Program-made: the position numbers and the translations under genes
NCBI RefSeq assembly: GCF_002887815.1
Contig: NZ_PDHO01000001.1
Location: 186,001 to 250,000 of the forward strand
Direction of reading: 5' to 3'
DNA length: 64,000 bases
Source: Mycobacterium sp. ENV421
GTDB lineage: Bacteria; Actinomycetota; Actinomycetes; Mycobacteriales; Mycobacteriaceae
Part shown: positions 15,685-24,900 of the stretch, in pieces
Numbering within the stretch: the stretch's first letter is position 1
How the letters are laid out: each line of letters begins with the position of its first letter
Notes under the pieces: generated by a model
What the model was told of the DNA's origin: nothing
Databases searched by the model: none
Seen by the model: only the letters and a program-made list of their open reading frames with translations

Positions 15685-17535
15685 TCAGTTCCGGCTCGGC
15701 ACGGAAAAGTCCACTGGGATAACCCGTTTGGCGAACAACTCAGCCATGGCATCGCTGGGGATGGGCCGCGACAGCAGGAAGCCCTGAGCGCGGTGGCAGC
15801 CGTGCTGGAGAAGGGTCATCGCCGCGGTCGGCGACTCCACACCCTCGGCGACCAGTTCGAGGTTGAACGCTTCGGCCAGCGCGATGATCGCCCGGACGAT
15901 CGCCAGATCTTCCGGGTTGGTGCCCAGCTCGAGGACGAAGCCCTTGTCGATCTTGAGGGTGTCCACCGGCAGCGATTTCAGATGGGTGAGCACGCTGTAG
16001 CCGGTGCCGAAGTCATCGATGGCGATACGCACACCGACATCTTTGAGCCCGGCAAGTGTGATGCGGGTGGTCTCGATGTCCTGCACCACAACACTTTCGG
16101 TGATCTCCAGACACACAGACTTGCCGTCGAGGCCGAACTCGGCGATCGTGTCGGCGACCGATTGGACGAACCCGTCCGCGACCAGCTGCACGGGGGAGAC
16201 GTTGATCCGGATGACCGCATCCTTGGCGATGCCGCTGGCCTGCCAGCGACTGAACTCCTCGCATGCGGTGCGCATCACCCAGCGGCCCAATTCGCCTGCC
16301 AGATTGATGGATTCGGCGACGTGGATGAACGAGTCCGGCAGCAGCAGACCGCGGGTCGGGTGTTGCCAGCGCACCAGCGCCTCGGTCGCCAGGATCTCCC
16401 CGGTGCGCATGTCGACCTCGGGCAGGTAGTGCAGGATCAGCGACCCGGTGTCGATCACGTTCTGTAGATGCAACTCGATGTCGTTGCGGAATTCGCTTCT
16501 CAGCGACATTTCGTCGGTGAACACCGCGATCTTGTTGCCGCCGGCGTTCTTGGCGTTGAGCACTGCCTGGTCGGCGCGGCGCAGCAGGTCCGATGTGGTA
16601 TCCCGCCCCGGAACACCAACTGCGACACCAGCACTGACCGTGCGGGTGAGAGTCTCACCGCCGATCGTCACCCGGTCGCGCAACGCATCCTGTAGTCGGT
16701 GGGCCAGTGCCTCGGCGGCGCCGGCGTCCACAGAACCGGCCGGCACGATCACGAACTCGTCGCCACCGAGGCGTGCGATCACGTCTCCGTCGCCGGTCTC
16801 CTCGCGCAACCGTTCGGCGAACGCCTGGATGAACCAGTCGCCGGCATGATGCCCCAGATAATCGTTGATCGCCTTGAGTCGGTCGAGGTCGAGGAACAGC
16901 ACCGAGACGGGCCCCTCCTGACCGACCCGCAACCGATCATCGATGTGGGCCAGCAATGCCCGCCGGTTGTAGAGCCCGGTCAGATCGTCATGCTCGGCGA
17001 GGTAACGCAGCTGGTCTTCGGCGACCACCCGCGCCTGCACCTGGGCGAACAGCGAGGCGATCGCCTTGAGCGCGTTGGTTTCCTCGGGTGTCCAATCCTT
17101 GATCCCGATCTTGATGAATCCCAGGCACCCGGTGGTGATTTCACCCGACAGCAACGGCACTGACGCCAGCGAGGGCAGGGTCACACCGCTGGCCTCCTGG
17201 ACCCGGCGCTGGTAGTCGTCGGCGTCATCGGGGGCCGGCTCGGGAGAGAAGAAAACGGGCTCCTTGGCGTTCTCCGCGGCCGCGAAAATCGGGTCGGCGC
17301 CGTCGAAGTACACCACTCCGAGAGGATCGGGATCCGGTACGTCCGGCCGCGGCGGCCACTCAGCGATGAGCACGGTGGCCCGGATCGCGTGGTCGTTGTA
17401 CCGCAGGAAGCTGAAATCGACACCGAACGACGCCACCAGGTCCGCGAGTACGTCCTGGCTGACTTGAGCCGAGGTCGCGGATGTGGCCGCCATGAGCTTG
17501 GCGGCCACATTCGTGACGAGGTTGTCGAGGCTCAT
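15685..17535 (-). CDS. GAF-GGDEF-EAL bifunctional cyclic di-GMP enzyme (Rv1354c/DcpA-like)
   Basis: The 616 residues contain an N-terminal GAF sensor (about 20-170), a diguanylate cyclase domain with intact GGDEF at 257-261 and a phosphodiesterase domain with intact EAL at 385-387. Other EAL catalytic signatures are present: LEITE, DDFGTGYS, KIDKGF and AEGVES. Both activities are therefore possible, as in mycobacterial DcpA. The product-inhibition I-site (RxxD five residues before GGDEF) is missing; GDGD stands there. The start overlaps the MoeY-like stop (ATGA), making it the third gene of a coupled operon. Confidence 0.92.
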   Translation of the reverse strand: MSLDNLVTNVAAKLMAATSATSAQVSQDVLADLVASFGVDFSFLRYNDHAIRATVLIAEWPPRPDVPDPDPLGVVYFDGADPIFAAAENAKEPVFFSPEPAPDDADDYQRRVQEASGVTLPSLASVPLLSGEITTGCLGFIKIGIKDWTPEETNALKAIASLFAQVQARVVAEDQLRYLAEHDDLTGLYNRRALLAHIDDRLRVGQEGPVSVLFLDLDRLKAINDYLGHHAGDWFIQAFAERLREETGDGDVIARLGGDEFVIVPAGSVDAGAAEALAHRLQDALRDRVTIGGETLTRTVSAGVAVGVPGRDTTSDLLRRADQAVLNAKNAGGNKIAVFTDEMSLRSEFRNDIELHLQNVIDTGSLILHYLPEVDMRTGEILATEALVRWQHPTRGLLLPDSFIHVAESINLAGELGRWVMRTACEEFSRWQASGIAKDAVIRINVSPVQLVADGFVQSVADTIAEFGLDGKSVCLEITESVVVQDIETTRITLAGLKDVGVRIAIDDFGTGYSVLTHLKSLPVDTLKIDKGFVLELGTNPEDLAIVRAIIALAEAFNLELVAEGVESPTAAMTLLQHGCHRAQGFLLSRPIPSDAMAELFAKRVIPVDFSVPSRN

Positions 17536-19679
17536 TCCCCGAGTGTCCCCCTATCGGCTGCGCGACGGCTACTGCGCAGCGACGGTCGTGGCGCGTGGCT
17601 GAACCGCAGCACCAGAGCCTGGGCCTCGTTCGACGCGGTCCCTGTCAATGAACGGAACCGGTGTTGGAGGTCTCGCAGTTGCGCGACGTATTCGGCGGCC
17701 AGCTCTTCCAGGTCCCGGTCATCATGGGCGTATAGGAATACCGGCGAGACCGGCTGGACGCCCAAGCCGAGCCGCTGGGCGGCCACCCACACCGCCTCAA
17801 CTGCGGCGCCGCCGCGGGCATAGTCGGTCAGCGCGCTTCCGGCGAACGTCACGACCCCGAGCGCCGAGCTGGACAGCACGCGGTCGGTCACGTCTTGGCC
17901 GAGGGCTGCACCGGCATCCCATTGCGCCAAGCGGGCCATCACGTCGCCACGGCGCAGGACATCCAGTGTGGCGAGGTCGGAGGGGGCCAGCTCGAGGGTG
18001 CGGATGTCGAGTCCGTCAGAGGTGTCGTCGCCGGGCCAGCGAACTTCGGAGATCATCTCGGCGTGCAGACGTGGCTGCAGGTAGCGGATCCGGTCGGTGG
18101 CCGCCAAGATGGCGGCCGCCTGTTCGATGTCCGGACGTTCGGTCAGCAGCCGAAGCGTGCCGCCCTCGGACTCTGCGGCCGCCTGGAGATCGGCGACGAT
18201 CGCCGGCGTGAGCTTTGTGGGTGCGCCGCGGTGGCGGTTCGTTTCCCGCTCCAGCATCGGTTCGTAGAGCGCGGCCAGGGTGTCGTCGCTGCCCGCCGCC
18301 AGTCGAACGACCGCACGCAGCGGTGTGGTCTGGTCGTTGTCCTCGGAGATGTCGACCGGCCCGAGCATGCCGAGCGCCGCGGCGGCGACCCGGGCGTTGA
18401 ATGTGGCCGCCCCGACCGCGACGGCGCTGCCCCGGTACGCGACGTCCATCGTCGAGGTGTACTTCGGGTCCAGCTCGACGGTCACCGAGTCATTGTGCGA
18501 CATGACGTTCCACGGCTGCATGTTTCCCCCGGACGGGGCGCAGCGTGCCGCAGCCGCGACAGTGTCCGCGGGTGTGGTGTCGGCTCGTCCTACCGGGTGG
18601 GCAGGGACGGCGGAGGCCGGCTCGGGCCGGCGCACGGGCTCTTCCAAGTTGTCCAGTGAGTGGGACACGTCGATGCGCACCCGGCCCGACTGCAGTCGTT
18701 CGCCAAGGCCGATCCGGCGGACAGCCTCGGCTACCGTGGCCGCGCCGACGGCGATGTCACCGGCGACCTGAGGCCACGTGGACAGAGTGCGGCCGACTTC
18801 GACCAGTGAGGCCGCACCACGCGCGGAGAGCCGGCCTGCGTCGATGATGCTCAAAACGTGCGGCACTTTGTCGGTACTGCTCAGACCGGCGAGCTCGGCA
18901 ACACCGATGTCGCCAAGCAGGCCGTGCAGGATCGGCCGGTCAGGTTCGAGGTCGTAGCGTTCGACGTCGATCAGGCCGCGGTCGCTGCTGGCCATGAGTA
19001 CCGGAACGCGGCGGGCACGAGCCGCCTCTCGTATCGCAGCCTTGATGTCCAGGGAATCGCATTCCTCGACGGCGATGTCCAGCCCGTCGAGGAAAACGCC
19101 CATCGTGTCCATGGTCAGGCCGTCGGTCAGCACGTGCACACGGAGGTACGGGTCGAGTTCGGCGATCCGTCGCGCCGCCACGATCGCTTTGTTCACGCCG
19201 ATGTCGAACACGGTTGCGGGGACCCGGTTGAGGTTGGAGAGTTCCAACGTGTCGAAGTCGGCCAGCCGCAGCTCACCGCACAACCCTTGGGCGGCAAGGG
19301 TATGGGCGATCGCGTGGCCGACCGACAAACCCACCACGCCGATGGTCACGGCGGCCAGTCGCTGTTGTTCGGCGAGCGTGATCATGTTGCGGTTGCGGTC
19401 GAGCCGCAGCCGGCGAAACGCTTGGGGGCCCGGCACAGCCACCACGGAGTGTCGCCAGGGGTAGTGCGCCCAGCGCATCGGTTCGGCGAGGAGTTCAGGT
19501 TCCACCGCAGGGCGAAGCGAGCGGAGTGCATCCGTGAATTCCGAAGAGCCATCGATGAATTCGGTACTCGCATCGGCGCGCAACCGAGCCAATATGGTTT
19601 CGTCGTGGGGATCGTCGTCGAGCAGAATCCGCGCGTTGTACGCGTCTGCGCCGGTGCCGGCGGAGACGTCGAAACTCAC
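17532..19679 (-). CDS. moeY: ThiF/E1-like and nitroreductase fusion protein (MoeY, Rv1355c family)
   Basis: This 715-residue protein has an E1/ThiF-like adenylating domain (about 95-300) with VGLSVGHAIA at the nucleotide loop, DFDTLELSNLNR (the arginine that contacts ATP in the family) and AVEECDSLDIK. A nitroreductase-type FMN domain follows (about 370-690), starting with RCAPSGGNMQPW. Residues 1-95 are unassigned. No CxxC zinc pairs are visible in the ThiF part. The name MoeY (molybdopterin) is historical; no molybdopterin gene is near. Stop and start overlap both neighbours by 4 bp. Confidence 0.85.
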   Translation of the reverse strand: MSFDVSAGTGADAYNARILLDDDPHDETILARLRADASTEFIDGSSEFTDALRSLRPAVEPELLAEPMRWAHYPWRHSVVAVPGPQAFRRLRLDRNRNMITLAEQQRLAAVTIGVVGLSVGHAIAHTLAAQGLCGELRLADFDTLELSNLNRVPATVFDIGVNKAIVAARRIAELDPYLRVHVLTDGLTMDTMGVFLDGLDIAVEECDSLDIKAAIREAARARRVPVLMASSDRGLIDVERYDLEPDRPILHGLLGDIGVAELAGLSSTDKVPHVLSIIDAGRLSARGAASLVEVGRTLSTWPQVAGDIAVGAATVAEAVRRIGLGERLQSGRVRIDVSHSLDNLEEPVRRPEPASAVPAHPVGRADTTPADTVAAAARCAPSGGNMQPWNVMSHNDSVTVELDPKYTSTMDVAYRGSAVAVGAATFNARVAAAALGMLGPVDISEDNDQTTPLRAVVRLAAGSDDTLAALYEPMLERETNRHRGAPTKLTPAIVADLQAAAESEGGTLRLLTERPDIEQAAAILAATDRIRYLQPRLHAEMISEVRWPGDDTSDGLDIRTLELAPSDLATLDVLRRGDVMARLAQWDAGAALGQDVTDRVLSSSALGVVTFAGSALTDYARGGAAVEAVWVAAQRLGLGVQPVSPVFLYAHDDRDLEELAAEYVAQLRDLQHRFRSLTGTASNEAQALVLRFSHAPRPSLRSSRRAADRGTLGE

Positions 19680-20431
19680 ATGCCGCTCCCGTACTGCATG
19701 CCGAAGCCGCTGAACTCGTCCGAAATCGTGGCCAGCATGCGCATCTCCTTGACGATCTTGGCCAACTGCCCCGGCTCGGCGTGGTTGGCGAACGTGCGCC
19801 TATCCCACCACATCATCTTGGTACGGTAGCGATCGCTGGGGTAAGCCGCCGCGGGGATCTTGGTAGCCACGACGCCGCCCGAGGTGCTCCACCGGTCCAA
19901 GACGTGCGCGGCCGCGGTCGCCAGGATGAACTGGGCCCCCAGCAGGGTCATCGTGGGGAAGGCGGTGCGCGCGAACGCGCGGGTGAGCTCACCGCTGCGG
20001 GCCGGGTCGTCACTGACCCACGCCGACTTCATCTCCACCACACCGAACGGCAGGCGGTCGGTGATCATTTTGCGGACGGCGTCCTGGCCGGGCTGGCCGT
20101 CCCATTCGACGATCGCGTGCGATTCGTCGGCAAGGAGGTACGGGCCTTTTGCCCGCAGCCCGCCGAGCATTTTTCCGTTGTCGTCGAGGGCGGTATAGAA
20201 AAGCGTCGTGTCCCGGCCGTCTCGGAACGAGTCGATGTCCAGCGCCGCCTCAACGCCGTGCTTCGCATAACTATTCAGCGCTCCCTGCAGGTAGTCCTCC
20301 CATAGCCCAGGTTCGCTGTCCGGTTGGGCCAGCACGATCGTGCACCCGGTATCGGCGTCGCGCCAGCTAATGGTTTCGGGCAGTGTGTAGAGCTTTTGTT
20401 CCGGAAAGGCCAGCACGGAGGCGTTCATCAT
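19676..20431 (-). CDS. Acyltransferase-like protein (Rv1356c-type), first gene of the MoeY operon
   Basis: The 251-residue protein resembles autoinducer/N-acyl amino acid synthase folds of the GNAT superfamily. The weak signs are a charged MLGGLRAKGP strand (about 88-97), a helix of the type ARTAFPTMTLLGAQFIL (about 160) and a C-terminal PAAAYPSDRYRTKMMWWDR segment like that of N-acyl amino acid synthases. The assignment is tentative. I use ATG at 20431 (MMNASV); an in-frame ATG at 20491 would add 20 residues and could be leaderless. The gene ends inside the MoeY start (ATGA). Confidence 0.65.
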   Translation of the reverse strand: MMNASVLAFPEQKLYTLPETISWRDADTGCTIVLAQPDSEPGLWEDYLQGALNSYAKHGVEAALDIDSFRDGRDTTLFYTALDDNGKMLGGLRAKGPYLLADESHAIVEWDGQPGQDAVRKMITDRLPFGVVEMKSAWVSDDPARSGELTRAFARTAFPTMTLLGAQFILATAAAHVLDRWSTSGGVVATKIPAAAYPSDRYRTKMMWWDRRTFANHAEPGQLAKIVKEMRMLATISDEFSGFGMQYGSGM

Positions 20432-21024
20432 TTCCCATCTTTGGAGGGGCCTGCGGAAGGGGGTCCCGCAGCGGGTACCGGGGTGGAACATGGGTTATTT
20501 ATTCGAACTTGCAAATATCAGTATCTCGCCGAAACGTGCCAAGACTCCAGCTGTTAGCAGGAAAAGCGCTGGTTACCGGGGGGTAGCCGACGAAATCCGC
20601 AGTGAACTCCGGCCGACAGAGCGGCTTGCGTGAACACCTGTGCGCACAGAATTCCTGGTCAAGGGCGGCGCACCTGCTGAGGGAGCTGGAGACCCTAGAC
20701 TCCATATCGGCTGAGACCGATCTGTTATTACCGGTGCCGTAGCGGGCGCATGGTATGTGCCGAGCGTGATCTAGGGGGCAGAAAGGGTGCTGGGTGACCT
20801 GTATCGCACCTCTGTTGCCGCCCCCTGGCACCGCCGCGCCGCGACGGAAAATCACCGCCCTCGGCACGCCAATACCGGCTGCTCTCAGTCCGCTCTGCGC
20901 AACCGCATGCGCAGATTCCCCCAGCAAATCGACCTATAGTGCCGCGCAGGCAAAGATCGGTGAGTCGCCGGCACTGCTGGGCCGGAGCGTCAGAGTTGCT
21001 GAATTTCGCTGGAACGGTGAATTC
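20432..21024. other. Intergenic region without a recognised gene
   Basis: Open frames here have poor codon bias and no recognisable protein. An AT-rich patch at 20490-20530 is the probable promoter zone of the minus-strand MoeY operon. CCCGCAGCGGG (20467-20477) is a small hairpin in its leader. The rest shows nothing I can name. Confidence 0.5.
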
Positions 21025-21330
21025 GTGCTCTCCGACATCGACATCCTCATCGACGCCGCACCCGGCACGGTGCCTGATCTCGGGGGGCCGGCGGGGTCCG
21101 CACCGCGCGTGAAGCCCGACGACATCCGCGTCGGCCTCATTGGCACGCCGGCGCATCCGGTGGAGACCGCCGGGCAGCGACGACTCACGAAGACGGCGAG
21201 CCTAGGTGCGGTGAACGAACCCGGCGCGGCCTATGGTGCTTCCGTGCTGATCCGGCCGAACGACGCCCTGCTGAATGCGACCGAGTCGGTGATCGGCGCC
21301 CACGCCGCGGTCTGGGTCAGTCGTGACTGA
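21025..21330 (+). CDS. Possible small hypothetical protein (101 aa)
   Basis: From the GTG at 21025 the frame has third codon positions that are almost all G or C, as in real genes here, and it overlaps the trmH-like start by 8 bp, as an upstream operon gene would. GGAACGG lies ahead of the GTG. The protein (MLSDIDILIDAAPG..., then SVLIRPNDALLNATESVIG) matches no family I know. The open frame continues upstream to 20794 but codon bias weakens there. Confidence 0.4.
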   Translation: MLSDIDILIDAAPGTVPDLGGPAGSAPRVKPDDIRVGLIGTPAHPVETAGQRRLTKTASLGAVNEPGAAYGASVLIRPNDALLNATESVIGAHAAVWVSRD

Positions 21331-21967
21331 CGCCGGTCCCACCGAATGGAGCACCGGGGCCCCTGGCGTCGGCCCCTGGGTGGGCGACCTGCCCGACGAT
21401 CCCCGCTACGACCCGGACTTGTTGCGCCAGGGCGACACTCGCAACGTCGTCGACGCATACCGGTACTGGACGCGGGAAGCGATCATCGCCGACATCGATC
21501 GGCGCAGACACGCCTTGCACATCGCGATCGAGAATTTCGGCAACGACGCCAACATCGGCGCGGTGGTCCGCACCGCCAACGCATTCGCTGTCGACACCGT
21601 GCACATCGTCGGCAGGCGGCGGTGGAATCGCCGCGGCGCCATGGTCACCGACCGCTACCAACGGCTGGCCCATCACGAGAACACCGAGGACCTGCTGGCC
21701 TTCGCCGCCGGTGCCGGACTGACCGTTGTCGCTGTCGACAACGTCCCGGGCGCGGTGCCGCTGGAAACCACCGTGCTGCCCCGGGATTGCGTGCTGGTCT
21801 TCGGGCAGGAGGGGCCGGGCATCTCCGAGGCTGCCCAGACCGGCGCGGCGGTCACCGTCTCGATCGCCCAATTCGGGTCGACACGCAGCGTCAACGCCGC
21901 CGTCGCCGCCGGCATCGCGATGCACGCCTGGATCAGGCAATGGGCCGACCTTGCGCAGGCCTGGTAG
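21323..21967 (+). CDS. SpoU/TrmH family RNA 2'-O-methyltransferase
   Basis: The 214-residue SPOUT enzyme has the three family motifs: motif 1 NIGAVVRTANAF (about 76-87), motif 2 VFGQEGPGIS (about 156-165) and motif 3 FGSTRSVNAAVAAGIAMHAW (about 180-199). It uses SAM to methylate a ribose 2'-OH in tRNA or rRNA; the exact target cannot be read from the sequence. It corresponds to Rv0380c. The start is the GTG at 21323. The GH76 gene follows after 15 bp. Confidence 0.9.
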   Translation: MTDAGPTEWSTGAPGVGPWVGDLPDDPRYDPDLLRQGDTRNVVDAYRYWTREAIIADIDRRRHALHIAIENFGNDANIGAVVRTANAFAVDTVHIVGRRRWNRRGAMVTDRYQRLAHHENTEDLLAFAAGAGLTVVAVDNVPGAVPLETTVLPRDCVLVFGQEGPGISEAAQTGAAVTVSIAQFGSTRSVNAAVAAGIAMHAWIRQWADLAQAW

Positions 21968-21982
21968 GGCAGGATTGACGGC

Positions 21983-23077
21983 ATGGACCAGCTGTGGGCG
22001 AACCGCGCTGCCAGCGCCGAAACAGCCGTCGCGACGCGGCACCTGCGCCGGCTCTGGGGGCTGCCCGGAACGCAACTCGGCGTCGTGGCGTGGCCGTCCG
22101 CCCGCCGGGACCGGCTGTTCGGGACATGGCATTACTGGTGGCAGGCGCACCTGCTCGACTGTCTGGTCGATGCGCAGTTGCGTGACCCGCAGCCGCACCG
22201 GCTCGGCGAGATCAAGCGGCAGATTCGCGGGCACCGGCTGCGCAACAACGGACGTTGGACCAACAGTTACTACGACGACATGGCCTGGCTGGCCCTTGCG
22301 CTCGAACGCGCCGACCGGGTGGCCGGCATAGGACGGCCACGGGCGCTGAAAACGTTATGCGACCAGTTCATCAGCTCCTGGGTACCTGAAGACGGCGGCG
22401 GAATCCCTTGGCGCAAGCAGGATCAGTTCTTCAACGCACCCGCCAACGGCCCGGCCGGGATCTTCCTGAGTCGCTATGACGACCGGCTGCGCCGGGCCCA
22501 GCAGATGGCCGACTGGATCGACGAGACCTTGATCGACCCCGAGACCCACCTGGTGTTCGACGGCATCAAGGCCGGGTCGCTGGTCCGCGCCCAGTACACC
22601 TACTGCCAGGGCGTGGTGCTGGGATTGGAGGCCGAGCTCGCCGCGCGCACGCACGACGACCGGCACGCGGATCGGGTGCGCCGACTGGTCGCGGCGATCG
22701 GTGAACACATGGCGCCCGACGGAATCCTGAACGGGGCCGGCGGCGGCGACGGGGGCCTGTTCGCCGGGATCACCGCCCGCTACCTTGCGCTCACCGCGAC
22801 GATCCTGCCCGGCGACGCGGCGGCGGACACCCGCGAGAGCGCTCGCGCTGTCGTGCTGGCGTCGGCGCAGGCGGCGTGGGACAACCGCCAAAACGTCGAC
22901 GGGTTGCCGTTGTTCGGCCCCTCCTGGGGCAGCATCGCCGAGATCCCCACCGCCGGTGGCGGACAGGCACAGTTCGTCGAGGGCGCGGTGAACTCGTCGC
23001 AGACACCCGAACGTGATCTGTCGGTGCAGCTGTCGGGTTGGATGTTGATGGAGGCGGCGCATACGGTGACAGCGTGA
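21983..23077 (+). CDS. Glycoside hydrolase family 76 protein
   Basis: The 364-residue (alpha/alpha)6 barrel carries the GH76 catalytic pair in YYDDMAW (Asp98, Asp99) and family segments such as ARRDRLFGTWHYWWQAH and QYTYCQGVVLGLE. GH76 enzymes cleave alpha-1,6-mannan. No signal peptide is visible, so it would act inside the cell, perhaps on mannan or lipomannan intermediates or breakdown products. It matches Rv0365c in M. tuberculosis. The stop overlaps the nhaA start (GTGA). Confidence 0.88.
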   Translation: MDQLWANRAASAETAVATRHLRRLWGLPGTQLGVVAWPSARRDRLFGTWHYWWQAHLLDCLVDAQLRDPQPHRLGEIKRQIRGHRLRNNGRWTNSYYDDMAWLALALERADRVAGIGRPRALKTLCDQFISSWVPEDGGGIPWRKQDQFFNAPANGPAGIFLSRYDDRLRRAQQMADWIDETLIDPETHLVFDGIKAGSLVRAQYTYCQGVVLGLEAELAARTHDDRHADRVRRLVAAIGEHMAPDGILNGAGGGDGGLFAGITARYLALTATILPGDAAADTRESARAVVLASAQAAWDNRQNVDGLPLFGPSWGSIAEIPTAGGGQAQFVEGAVNSSQTPERDLSVQLSGWMLMEAAHTVTA

Positions 23078-24888
23078 GAGGGAGCCGGTTGGGTCGCGAC
23101 CCGACAGCGAAGCGCTTTGGCGAGAACGCCGCCGCGGCCCTACTGCTGACATTCACCCTCGCGGCCATCCTGTGGGCGAATTCGCCCTGGGCGCACACCT
23201 ATTCCGAGTTCTGGGAAACGCATGTCGGCCTGAGCTTCGGAAACATGCATGGCGAGTTGACGGTCAAGGAACTCGTCAACGACGCATTGATGGCGTTCTT
23301 CTTCTTCATCGTCGGACTGGAGGTCAAGGCCCAGTTCACCATCGGCGAACTGACCGAGCGTTCCCGCGCCCTGGTACCCGTGGTCGCCGCGATCGCCGGG
23401 CTGACGATGCCCGCGGTGATCTTCCTGCTGTTCAACCCCTCCGGTCAGGACGCCAGCGCCTGGGGTGTGGTCATCTCCACCGACACCGCGTTCCTGGTCG
23501 GGGCGCTGGCCATCATCGCGCCCCAGTATCCGGCGCGGCTGCGGACGTTCCTGCTGACGTTGGCCGTCGTCGATGACGTGGGCGCACTGGCCGCCATCGC
23601 GCTGTTCTATTCCGAACAGATCCGCGTCGGTCCGCTGGTGGTCGCCGTGGTGCTCGTCGGTGCGCTGATCGGCGTGCGCTACCTGCCGGCCGCTCTGCGC
23701 GGGGTGTCGTATTCGATTCTCGCCGTTGCCCTATGGCTGGCACTCTTCGCCGGCGGAGTGCACCCCACCCTCGCCGGTGTGCTGGTGGCCTTGGTGATCC
23801 CGGTGTTCACACCCGAGCGCCAGCGAGTGGAGGCGGCCGTCGACGTGATCCGGGCGTTCCGCCAGTCACCGAACTCGGAGTACGCCCGCGCCGCCACCCG
23901 GAGCCTGCGCGACTCGATCTCGATCAACGAGCGGCTGGTGACGGGGTTCGGGCCCTACGTCTCGTTCGGGGTGCTGCCGTTGTTCGCGTTGGCCAACGCC
24001 GGCGTGCGGCTGGACACCGACACCGTGCTGGCGGCCGTCCGCTCACCACTGACCTGGGGTGTGGTGGCCGGCCTGGTGCTCGGCAAGCTGATCGGCATCA
24101 CCGGCGCGACCTGGATCGTGCAGCGCACCGGGCTCGGCAGGCTGTCGCCGGGCTTGACGTTGCGGCGCGTCGCCGGCGGTGCGGCACTGTCCGGTATCGG
24201 CTTCACCATCTCGCTGTTCATCGTCGACCTGGCGATCCCCGATCCGCGTTCGGCAGACCTGGCCCGCGTCGGTGTACTGGCGGCATCGGTGATCGCATTC
24301 ACGTTGGGGTGGGCCGTCTTCCGGCTCACCGACAAGCTCAGCCCGCCGGTCCCGGTCGGCCACAAGCTGGTCCGCGACGTCGACCCGGAACGCGACCACA
24401 TCCGCGGGCGGGTCGACGCGCCGCTGACCCTGGTGGAATACGGCGATTTCGAGTGCCCGTTCTGCAGCCGTGCCACCGGATCGATCGACGAAGTCCGCGA
24501 GTACTTCGGCGACCGATTGCGTTACGTGTGGCGACACCTGCCACTGGAGCGGGTGCATCCGCGCGCCATCGACGCCGCCCGGGCCAGCGAGGCCGCAGCC
24601 CTGCAGGGCAAGTTCTTCGACTTGGCGGCGCAGATGTTCGAGTTCCAGGATTACCTGGAATGGCAACACATCTACCGCTACGCCGACCAAGTCGGTTGTG
24701 ACATAGAACAATTCGATGATGATCTGCATTCATCACGGGTGCTGCACCGGGTCGACGACGACGCTCAGGACGCCGAGCTGATGGACCTCAACGCGACACC
24801 GACGTTCTTCGTCAACGGCGTTCGGCACAAGGGCCCATGGGATGCGGCCAGCCTGATCCGCGCGTTGGAGGCCGGGCGGCCGAGCTGA
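23074..24888 (+). CDS. nhaA: Na+/H+ antiporter NhaA fused to a DsbA-like thioredoxin domain
   Basis: Residues about 15-425 are a complete NhaA antiporter with the unwound-helix Asp pair in VVDDVGAL (Asp167, Asp168) and the FFFIVGLEVK segment. Residues about 435-600 form a DsbA-type thioredoxin domain with CPFC (Cys461, Cys464) and the cis-proline loop NATPTFFVNG. After an even number of antiporter helices the domain should face the cytoplasm, which is unusual for a DsbA fold. The fusion is known in actinobacteria. The GTG start at 23074 overlaps the GH76 stop. Confidence 0.9.
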   Translation: MRGSRLGRDPTAKRFGENAAAALLLTFTLAAILWANSPWAHTYSEFWETHVGLSFGNMHGELTVKELVNDALMAFFFFIVGLEVKAQFTIGELTERSRALVPVVAAIAGLTMPAVIFLLFNPSGQDASAWGVVISTDTAFLVGALAIIAPQYPARLRTFLLTLAVVDDVGALAAIALFYSEQIRVGPLVVAVVLVGALIGVRYLPAALRGVSYSILAVALWLALFAGGVHPTLAGVLVALVIPVFTPERQRVEAAVDVIRAFRQSPNSEYARAATRSLRDSISINERLVTGFGPYVSFGVLPLFALANAGVRLDTDTVLAAVRSPLTWGVVAGLVLGKLIGITGATWIVQRTGLGRLSPGLTLRRVAGGAALSGIGFTISLFIVDLAIPDPRSADLARVGVLAASVIAFTLGWAVFRLTDKLSPPVPVGHKLVRDVDPERDHIRGRVDAPLTLVEYGDFECPFCSRATGSIDEVREYFGDRLRYVWRHLPLERVHPRAIDAARASEAAALQGKFFDLAAQMFEFQDYLEWQHIYRYADQVGCDIEQFDDDLHSSRVLHRVDDDAQDAELMDLNATPTFFVNGVRHKGPWDAASLIRALEAGRPS

Positions 24889-24900
24889 ACGACCTGATCT

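Noticed and set aside
18858..19829. 323-codon plus-strand frame opposite the MoeY-like gene
   Set aside because: It covers the ThiF-like domain in antisense and its product resembles nothing; the minus-strand frame has conserved motifs.
20728..21156. 142-codon minus-strand frame in the gap left of the trmH-like gene
   Set aside because: Cys/Arg-rich composition, no ribosome site and no family pattern; the plus-strand frame in the same place has better codon bias.
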